A stretch of DNA of 64,000 nt from CAMAVH01 sp046297835. GTDB taxonomy: Bacteria; Pseudomonadota; Alphaproteobacteria; SMXQ01. The notes below the pieces were generated by a model. That model saw nothing but the letters and a program-made list of their open reading frames with translations. It searched no databases and had not been told where the DNA came from. The position numbers were made by a program, and so were the translations under genes. The stretch spans positions 248,001 through 312,000 of the forward strand of contig JBKBHI010000005.1 of assembly GCA_046297835.1 (NCBI GenBank), in the 5' to 3' direction. This document shows, piece after piece, positions 57,858 through 64,000 of this stretch; the first letter of the stretch is position 1; each line of letters opens with the position of its first letter.

Positions 57858-60497
57858 TTACGTCGCCGCCTTGCCCGTAATCGCTTGGTCTATCGCCGCT
57901 ATCAGCTTTTGGCCGAAGATCGGCTTGGCGAGAATAGCCGCCAAGGGCAGCCCGGCAAACTGTTCGCTTTTGTCGCTGCGTCCCGTGCAGAGGATCACCG
58001 GCAGGTCCGCGCGCAGGGCGTGAATCTCATCGGCCAACCGGTCGCCGGCCATTTTGGGCATGGAGTAGTCGGTCAGCACCAGATCCCATCGTTGCGGATC
58101 GACGGCGACGAGCGCCAGCGCCTCGACGCCGTTGGCAGCCTCGTCGACTTCATAGCCGCCCATGCGCAGCGTGCTCATGACGATATCGCGCAGGCTTTTC
58201 TCGTCATCCACCACGAGGACGCGCCGCCGAGCCTCCGCTTGCGGCCGAGGGGAGGGCGCAGCGCTCGCTGCCGCCTCTGGGGCGTTCGCCGCATAAGGGA
58301 AATACAGTTTGAACTGCGTGCCTTGGCCGACCTTGCTGCTCAGCACGATGCCGCCGCGCATCGCCTTAACCAACCCGAGCATCACCGACAGGCCCAATCC
58401 CGTGCCTTCGCCGACCGGTTTAGTGGTGAAGAAGGGCTCGAAGGCGCGCCGCATGACGTCACCGCTCATGCCATGGCCGTTATCCGTGATCGAAACGCAC
58501 ACGTAATCGCCCGGCGGCAAGCTGCCATACCAAAGCTTGCCCCCGCCGCCCTCGGTCTCCCATTGGCTTTTGACCAAGGGCAGGGTGTCGCCTTCGAGCG
58601 TAGCGCCTCCGCCGAAATGCCCTTCGCGCACCAAGGTCCGTTCGGCCAGAAAGCCGATGCGGCCGTTGCCGGTCTGATCCACTGCGTGCTGCGCGTTGAT
58701 CAGCAGATTGAGCAGCATCTGGTGGACATGCGTGGCATCGCCGTTGACGAACAAGCCGTCTTCGCAATGGAACGTGCAGGTGACCGTGGAAGGAATCGAG
58801 GCCTTCGCGATATCGGCAAGCTCTTTGACCGTGTCGCTCAGGTTCATGACGTCGCGGCCGGGCTCTTGCGACCGAGTGAAATCTAGCAGTTGCCGCACCA
58901 CATGCGCGGCGCGCTCGCCCGATTGGGTCGCTTTGTCGAGCAACTGCGCCGCACGCCCGCTAGCCGGCACGTCTTGCTTCGCCAGCCAAATGAACCCCTG
59001 CATCGCGCCCAGTACATTGTTGAAGTCGTGAGCGATGCCGCCTGCCATCGTGCCGATGGCTTCCATTTTCTGCGCGACCATAGCCTGCGTCAGTATCTGC
59101 TTTTTCTCCTCCTCGGCTTTGCGGCGCAGGCTGATGTCGCGCATGACCATGGTTATCGACTCGCCGTCACCGCCGGCCCAACGGTTCAGCGAAACTTCGG
59201 CGGAAAACGTGCCGCCATTCGGCCGCGACGCCTCAACCTCGATCGTCATCCCCAGACCTTGCGCGCGACGGCGCAGCGCATCGACGTTCTGGCGGATACG
59301 CTCGCGCTCATAGGGCGGAAAAAACGCGCTGTAGACGTCGTCGATATTCTGATCGTCCGCCAGACCGAAAATGCGGCGCGCGCTCGGGTTGGCGAAAATC
59401 ATCCTGCCGTCCGCGCCCCAGGAGACAATGGCGTCGCTCGCCGCGTCGGTCGCGGCGCGATAGCGCCGCTCTTCCTCCGCGCGCGTGCGTAACGACGCTC
59501 TCTCGTCGGCCGCCGCGAGCTGGAGCATCACCGACTTGACCTCGAGGTCGTGCAGACGCCTCATTTTGACGCTGAGCCAAATCGCCATGCCGAGCACAAT
59601 TAGACCGACCACGAAAGCCGAGACGATCAGCAGACGACGCTTCTCGATGAAGGGCGCGAGATAATCGCGAGCGTCAGCGCCGATCACGACTGCCAGCGGA
59701 TAATCCTTGAGCACCCGATAGGCGTAGACCGTACTGATCCGTTTGCGGTCCAGCACCCGGTGGCGCACCATCGAGCCGAATCCGTTTCTCTCGATTTCCG
59801 ACATGAGACGCGCATCGCCGATGTCGTCGCCAAGCGCGAGCACGCTGTCGTCGGGAGCGGCGAGGGCGCGGATCGTGCCGTCGCGCGTCCCGACGAGAAA
59901 AACTTGGCCCGACCCGCCGATCGAAACGCTGTGATAGAAGCGGCTGAAATAGGCGGTATCGAGGGAAAAGACGAGGATTCCGTTGAAGGCGCCGTTCGCG
60001 TCGCGCAGCATGCGCGTCAATTGGATGGTCCATTTGCCGGACACGCGCCCGAGCACCGGCTTGCTGATGAACAGTTCGTCCTTCGTCTGGCCGACATGCA
60101 CCTGGAAATGCTCGCGGTCGTTGACCATGACCGGCGCCGCTCCTGCGGTCGCCGCGCTGCTGGTCAGAACCAGCCCCTCCTTGTCGATGATGGCGATCTG
60201 CGGCAGGACGTCGGACGCGACGCTATTGGTCGACATCCATTGCGACAGCGAGAAGCGCCCGGGATTCGCTTCATAAGCGGCGCGCATCGCCTGCATCGAC
60301 TGGTCGGTCACCTTGACGATACGGGAGACATGCTCGTCGAAGGTGCGGGCGAGATTCTCGAATTCGCGTCGAGCGTCGGCCGTTTCCTCGGATTGCAGGT
60401 TCTGCAGCAGCAGCACGGTCGCCACCGCCAGCAGCGCCAAAACGGCGCCTGCGAACAGGCCGGGAGCCCGCCGCTGCTGGCGCAAAGCGTGGCTCAT
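57858..60497 (-). CDS. Hybrid sensor histidine kinase (Cache-PAS-HisKA-HATPase-REC)
   Basis: 879 residues. N-terminal helix (FAGAVLALLAVATVLLLQ), a ~250-residue periplasmic double-Cache region (QIAIIDKEGLVLTSSA; TIQLTRMLRDANG), second helix near 285-310, PAS near 345-460 (ATDAASDAIVSWGADGRMIF), HisKA H-box GGIAHDFNNVLGAMQG near 495, N/G boxes QMLLNLLINAQHAVDQ and ITDNGHGMSG, GTGLGLSVMLGLV, and C-terminal receiver RRRVLVVDDEKSL...VLTDYSMPKMAG...AKPI. Start overlaps the upstream single-receiver gene as ATGA. The extracellular signal is unknown. Confidence 0.93.
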   Translation of the reverse strand: MSHALRQQRRAPGLFAGAVLALLAVATVLLLQNLQSEETADARREFENLARTFDEHVSRIVKVTDQSMQAMRAAYEANPGRFSLSQWMSTNSVASDVLPQIAIIDKEGLVLTSSAATAGAAPVMVNDREHFQVHVGQTKDELFISKPVLGRVSGKWTIQLTRMLRDANGAFNGILVFSLDTAYFSRFYHSVSIGGSGQVFLVGTRDGTIRALAAPDDSVLALGDDIGDARLMSEIERNGFGSMVRHRVLDRKRISTVYAYRVLKDYPLAVVIGADARDYLAPFIEKRRLLIVSAFVVGLIVLGMAIWLSVKMRRLHDLEVKSVMLQLAAADERASLRTRAEEERRYRAATDAASDAIVSWGADGRMIFANPSARRIFGLADDQNIDDVYSAFFPPYERERIRQNVDALRRRAQGLGMTIEVEASRPNGGTFSAEVSLNRWAGGDGESITMVMRDISLRRKAEEEKKQILTQAMVAQKMEAIGTMAGGIAHDFNNVLGAMQGFIWLAKQDVPASGRAAQLLDKATQSGERAAHVVRQLLDFTRSQEPGRDVMNLSDTVKELADIAKASIPSTVTCTFHCEDGLFVNGDATHVHQMLLNLLINAQHAVDQTGNGRIGFLAERTLVREGHFGGGATLEGDTLPLVKSQWETEGGGGKLWYGSLPPGDYVCVSITDNGHGMSGDVMRRAFEPFFTTKPVGEGTGLGLSVMLGLVKAMRGGIVLSSKVGQGTQFKLYFPYAANAPEAAASAAPSPRPQAEARRRVLVVDDEKSLRDIVMSTLRMGGYEVDEAANGVEALALVAVDPQRWDLVLTDYSMPKMAGDRLADEIHALRADLPVILCTGRSDKSEQFAGLPLAAILAKPIFGQKLIAAIDQAITGKAAT

Positions 60498-60928
60498 GCC
60501 GCCGCTCCAGCGAGGACATCGCAGACGGTATCGAGCAAAAGTTGGGGATTTACCGGTTTCTGCAGCACGACTTTCGCGCCGAAGGCTTTGGCATAGCTCA
60601 ACAATTCGGCCTGATCGAGCCGGTAGCCGCCACCGCTGAACGCCACCACCGGCGCGTCAGCGGCCCATTCGGCGCGCTTTTGGATCAACTCGATCCCGTC
60701 CATTTCCGGCATCAGAATGTCGGTCAGCACTATGTCGACCTTACAGCGGTCGAGATAGCGCAGGGCATCCAGACCGTTTGGCACGCGCACCACCTCGTAT
60801 TCTGAATGGCTCAGCAGCAAGGTCGTGACGAAGTCGGCCATCGAGCGATCATCTTCGACAAGAAGAATTTTCTTATTTTTCAAAGGCTTGTTTACAAACT
60901 GCACATCGTCTTGAGAGAGGTGGGCCAT
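60494..60928 (-). CDS. Stand-alone response-regulator receiver protein
   Basis: 144 residues, receiver domain only: KKILLVEDDRSM acidic pair, phospho-acceptor Asp in VDIVLTDILMPEMDG near 66, VVAFSGGGYRLDQ and VVLQKPVNPQLLL with the conserved Lys. No output domain, as in CheY-like or phosphorelay proteins. Cotranscribed and translationally coupled with the hybrid kinase; the divergent NarL-type regulator may receive phosphate from this relay. Confidence 0.9.
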   Translation of the reverse strand: MAHLSQDDVQFVNKPLKNKKILLVEDDRSMADFVTTLLLSHSEYEVVRVPNGLDALRYLDRCKVDIVLTDILMPEMDGIELIQKRAEWAADAPVVAFSGGGYRLDQAELLSYAKAFGAKVVLQKPVNPQLLLDTVCDVLAGAAA

Positions 60929-61040
60929 AATCGCGCTCCGGTTTCTGATGACCGCTATTGTTCACCACTTCTTATTCTTTTCACATTAGTGATAAGACTA
61001 TATGAATATAAAAAACATATACTTTTGACTAGGGCGTTTG

Positions 61041-61655
61041 ATGACGCGCATCCTGATCGTCGATGACCATCTGCTCTTCGGCGACATGCTCAAAGAGTTC
61101 GTCCGGCTGATCGATTCCGACGCCGAGATCGATGTCGCCAGCGGTTTCGCCGCCGCCGAGCGGCAAGCGAAGGGCGCGTCTTACGACCTCGTCCTGATGG
61201 ATCTCAACATGCCAGGCATCAGCGGCATGGGCGCATTCGAAAAATTGAAGGCGATCCAGCCGGAGGCGCGCATCGCCATCGTGTCCGGCCAGACGCGGTT
61301 GAGCGACATGCGCGCCGCTTTGAAAGCCGGCGCGGTGGGCTACCTGCCGAAAACGATGAGCAGCCAGCAATTCGTCGCCGCATTGCGCCTGATGCTCGCC
61401 GAAGGCCGCTACATTCCCGACGCCTTGATCTCGGAGGAGGCGGCCAATTCGGACCAGGAGCCGCAATCGCTGACGCCGCGCGAGAGGGAGGTGCTCGACG
61501 CGCTCATGGGCGGACGGAGCAACATAGAGATCGCCGACTTGCTGGAACTCAGCGAAGCGACCGTGAAAATGCATATGCAGCATATTTTTCAGAAGCTCGG
61601 CGCGCGCAATCGCGGCGACGCGATCCGCATCGGCCTGCAGCGCGCGCAAAGCTGA
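61041..61655 (+). CDS. NarL/LuxR-family response regulator
   Basis: 204 residues from ATG 61041. Receiver domain: TRILIVDDHLLFGDM, phospho-Asp in LVLMDLNMPGISG near 57, AVGYLPKTMSSQQF with the conserved Lys. HTH domain: QSLTPREREVLDALMGGRSN, SEATVKMHMQHIFQKLGARNRG. Divergent from the receiver/kinase pair over an AT-rich 112-base gap that likely carries both promoters. Confidence 0.93.
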   Translation: MTRILIVDDHLLFGDMLKEFVRLIDSDAEIDVASGFAAAERQAKGASYDLVLMDLNMPGISGMGAFEKLKAIQPEARIAIVSGQTRLSDMRAALKAGAVGYLPKTMSSQQFVAALRLMLAEGRYIPDALISEEAANSDQEPQSLTPREREVLDALMGGRSNIEIADLLELSEATVKMHMQHIFQKLGARNRGDAIRIGLQRAQS

Positions 61656-61775
61656 AACCGTACGGCTTTCGGGGCGAATGCCGTAATCATTCCTTAAGGC
61701 TTCAACGCCTATTCTGGCACGATTGCTGCCCGTTTACCGCCCACAGGGAGAGGGGCGAGCCCTCACGTTTTCATC

Positions 61776-63068
61776 ATGGCCGATTCTCCCATGCCCGTCG
61801 GAAGCCTTGCCATCACCTTGCGTCGCCACCGGGATTTTCTCGAAGGCAAGCAGGGCGGCCTGCGCGCCAACCTGACCGGCATGATCCTGTCCGGCATCAA
61901 TCTGAACAACGTGGTGCTGCGCAGCGCCGTCGCCGCCACGACCAATTTCAGCCGCAGCATGCTGGTCGGCGCAGATCTCAGCTTCTCCGACCTGTTCCGC
62001 GCCGATCTGCAGCATTGCAACCTGACCGGCGCGAATCTGTTCCGCGCCGATCTCAAGGGCGCGCGCATGCGCGGCGCGAAGCTGACCGAGGCGAATCTCA
62101 ACGAGGCCGACCTGCGCGCCGGCGCCTATCTCGACACCGCGCCGGAAGACGCGCCGGCCGACCTGCGCCACGCGCGGCTCGACCGCGCAGAGATGCGCAA
62201 GGCCAACCTGTCGCAAGTGCGCCTCAACGAAGCCTCGCTGGTCGAAGCCAACCTGCAGGACGCGGTGCTTTACGGCACCGATTTGAGCGACGTGAACCTG
62301 GCCGACGCCAACCTGTCGTCGGCCAAGCTCAAGGGCGCGAATCTCTCCGGCGCGAATCTGTCGGGCGCAAATCTCGAAAGCGCCACCTTCCAGGGCTGCA
62401 ATTTGCAAGGCGTGCGCCTCACCGGCGCCAATCTGCACGGCGCGGATTTCTCCAACGTCGATCTGAGCGGCACGATCACCGCGCGCCGGCCCGAAAGCCT
62501 GCCGCTCGACATCCAGAAAATCCTGCGCGCACACATGAGTTGGATCGAAAGCAACGGCGCCAAGGGCGAGCGCGCCGACCTGCGCCATTGCGACCTCAGC
62601 GAAATCAGCCTCGAAGGGATGAACTTCAACGGCGCGATCTTCATCCAGGCGGACCTGCGCGGCGCGATCCTGACCAAGTGCAAATTCCTGCTCGCCGACC
62701 TGTCGGGCGCCGACCTCACGCACGCGAACCTGATGGGTGCCGATCTCATGGGCGCGAATCTGTCGGGCGCGAATCTCAGTCGCGCGCGGCTGCGCCGCAC
62801 CAACATGGGCCCCGCGACGATCTGGCGGCCGGACGGACAAAATGCCGCGCGGCTCTGGTCGGTCAACCTCAACCGCGCCAACCTGGTGTTCGCCGACCTG
62901 TCGGAGAGCAACCTGAAAGAAGCGAACCTGATGGACGCCGATCTGCGGGGCGCCGACTTGACCGACGCCGATCTGGAGGAGGCGAACCTGCGCCGCGCCA
63001 ATATCCAGGATACGATCATCGATCCCGAATTGGCCCAGACGCTGGCCGCGGCGATCAACAACGCCTGA
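61776..63068 (+). CDS. Pentapeptide-repeat protein
   Basis: 430 residues. Two blocks of A(D/N)LxX repeats: ~20-230 and ~270-420, e.g. LTGANLFRADLKGARMRGA and ANLSGANLSRARLRRTN. They are joined by a helical linker near 235-270 (LPLDIQKILRAHMSWIESNG) common in alphaproteobacterial members. The fold is a right-handed quadrilateral beta helix. Some family members mimic DNA or act on gyrase, but most are uncharacterised; no such role can be read from the sequence. Preceded by a 120-base gap. Confidence 0.9.
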   Translation: MADSPMPVGSLAITLRRHRDFLEGKQGGLRANLTGMILSGINLNNVVLRSAVAATTNFSRSMLVGADLSFSDLFRADLQHCNLTGANLFRADLKGARMRGAKLTEANLNEADLRAGAYLDTAPEDAPADLRHARLDRAEMRKANLSQVRLNEASLVEANLQDAVLYGTDLSDVNLADANLSSAKLKGANLSGANLSGANLESATFQGCNLQGVRLTGANLHGADFSNVDLSGTITARRPESLPLDIQKILRAHMSWIESNGAKGERADLRHCDLSEISLEGMNFNGAIFIQADLRGAILTKCKFLLADLSGADLTHANLMGADLMGANLSGANLSRARLRRTNMGPATIWRPDGQNAARLWSVNLNRANLVFADLSESNLKEANLMDADLRGADLTDADLEEANLRRANIQDTIIDPELAQTLAAAINNA

Positions 63069-63079
63069 TATCTTGCGGC

Positions 63080-63598
63080 TTACCTGCCGCCGTCGCGCGC
63101 GCGCTGCGCGTAGCAGCACAGCAGATGCGTGACCGTCCGGCCGTCTTCGGCGAGGGGCAGGGCGACGCGGTCGAACTCGATGAAGGCGCGTCCGACCATG
63201 GACAGGGACGCCGAACGGAAATCCGGCGCGCGCGTCGCCACGACCTTACGGAACCGCGCGAGCAAAGCCGCGAGTTCCTCGCCTTCACCCATCGCGCCGA
63301 TCATCACGCCCTTAAGCGCGCGATCATGCGCCTCCTCGACCTGCGAGCCGGCGAGACGGATGCGGAAATCCGCGCCGCCGTCGACCACGTCGAGAATCAT
63401 CAGCCAGCTCAGGCAGTCGTGGATATCCACCGGATCGATGTCGCGCCGGCTCGGCAAGACGTCGTCGCGGCATTTGCCCGACCAATAGTCGAAGACTTTG
63501 CGGATTCTGGGATCGGCGAGGGCGCGGGCCTGCACGGCCGCGTTCGGGTCGTCTGTCGTCCGCAAAACGGGGCCGCCAGACGGACGATCGGCAGTCAT
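63080..63598 (-). CDS. PAS_5-type protein
   Basis: 172 residues from ATG 63598, with GGGGGG 9 bases upstream. Typical PAS_5 features: KVFDYWSGKCRDDVLPSRRDID near 38-60, DFRIRLAGSQVEEAHDRALKG near 85-106 and a C-terminal FIEFDRVALPLAEDGRTVTH. This alphaproteobacterial domain occurs in small stand-alone proteins of unknown sensory role. Convergent with the pentapeptide-repeat gene, with 11 bases between stops. Confidence 0.82.
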   Translation of the reverse strand: MTADRPSGGPVLRTTDDPNAAVQARALADPRIRKVFDYWSGKCRDDVLPSRRDIDPVDIHDCLSWLMILDVVDGGADFRIRLAGSQVEEAHDRALKGVMIGAMGEGEELAALLARFRKVVATRAPDFRSASLSMVGRAFIEFDRVALPLAEDGRTVTHLLCCYAQRARDGGR

Positions 63599-63865
63599 CA
63601 GCCGATCCCCCCGGATACGCGACGCGGACACAACGCCATCAAACTCGACCTTCCATCAGGCATGCCCGCCGCACGGCCCATCAGGCACGCGGCGCGCATG
63701 ACCACTCGATTGGCTGTCATATGTCATAGCGCGGCAGGGCGCAACCGGGGAGCCCTCTTCGGGATAGGCCGAGGGATGCGGACTCGAGGATGGCAGGGAA
63801 GGGAACGGGCGCGCCGACGAGGGAGATGACAGCGCGCGCAAAAAGCCCTAATTCTCAGCCCGTTC

Positions 63866-63955
63866 GGAGGGGTGGCCGAGCGGTTTAAGGCACCGGTCTT
63901 GAAAACCGGCGGAGGTTCGCGCCTCCCGTGGGTTCGAATCCCACCCCCTCCGCCA
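63866..63955 (+). tRNA. tRNA-Ser (anticodon TGA)
   Basis: Complete cloverleaf of 90 bases including CCA. Acceptor arm GGAGGGG / CCCCTCC, D-arm GCCGAGCGGTTTAAGGC, anticodon loop CTTGAAA with TGA at 63900-63902, long variable arm (GGAGGTTCGCGCCTCC), T-arm GTGGGTTCGAATCCCAC. The extended variable arm is typical for serine tRNAs. Confidence 0.97.
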
Positions 63956-64000
63956 TACACCCGTCACACAGGGATTGTCGGTTTAACTGACACGGGCGCA

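Noticed and set aside
1..64000. CRISPR arrays, insertion sequences, prophage or integrative elements
   Set aside because: No regular direct repeats with spacers, no transposase or integrase genes, and no direct repeats flanking the tRNA-Ser gene were found inside the window.

Overview
The window is GC-rich, densely coded DNA from a bacterial chromosome, most likely an alphaproteobacterium. The evidence is the recG/sdhE/mfd neighbourhood, the OpgH/OpgC and NdvA-type glucan genes, the PAS_5-type protein and the DUF6691/YeeE pair. The order cannot be fixed from sequence alone (Hyphomicrobiales or Rhodospirillales-like is plausible). There is no insertion sequence, phage, CRISPR array or rRNA. 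One tRNA (Ser, anticodon TGA) sits at the right end.

Left part, 1-13.4 kb: housekeeping genes (partial recG, sdhE, mfd) followed by a leftward block for cell-surface polysaccharide. It holds a membrane GT2, a polyprenyl-phosphate sugar-1-P transferase, a large YfhO-like membrane protein, OpgC, an FkbM-type methyltransferase and OpgH. From 13.4 to 20.2 kb lies an unusual group: MDR dehydrogenase, PTPS/QueD-like protein, GT4 glycosyltransferase, SAM methyltransferase, RibD-type reductase, GTP cyclohydrolase II, cytochrome b561 and creatininase-family hydrolase. It reads like an undescribed pathway for a GTP-derived pteridine or pyrimidine that is glycosylated and methylated. Several of its enzymes carry changes in normally conserved residues, and a NdvA-type exporter follows at 20.2-22.0 kb. 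This is my best candidate for a new system.

Middle, 22-36 kb: DUF924 and EI24 proteins, an orphan molybdenum hydroxylase large subunit, an orphan Bug/TctC binding protein and two small membrane proteins. Next come a solute:sodium symporter pair (large subunit plus DUF4212), divergent from a membrane-anchored DnaQ-like exonuclease and a CBS-DUF294 protein, then a duplicated VOC protein and a split YeeE/YedE sulfur-transport pair.

Catabolic island, 37-57 kb: two paralogous LysR regulators with nearly the same N-terminus bracket the region, each beside a palindromic LysR-type box. Between them are LigA- and LigB-like dioxygenase subunits (the LigB lacks the usual catalytic His), a NitT/TauT-type ABC importer, a dispersed Fe3+/polyamine-type ABC importer, two RidA-family proteins and a DUF2848 protein. 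A MarR regulator with a nested-palindrome operator follows, then a flavin reductase with an HpaB-type monooxygenase, a cupin, an amidase, a GlcG/HbpS protein and an ACMSD-like amidohydrolase. Together these suggest uptake, hydroxylation, ring opening and deamination or deamidation of an aromatic or N-heterocyclic acid; the substrate is not identifiable from sequence.

Right end, 57-64 kb: a DsbA-family oxidoreductase, a Cache-PAS hybrid histidine kinase with a single-receiver partner, a divergent NarL-type regulator, a pentapeptide-repeat protein, a PAS_5-type protein and tRNA-Ser.
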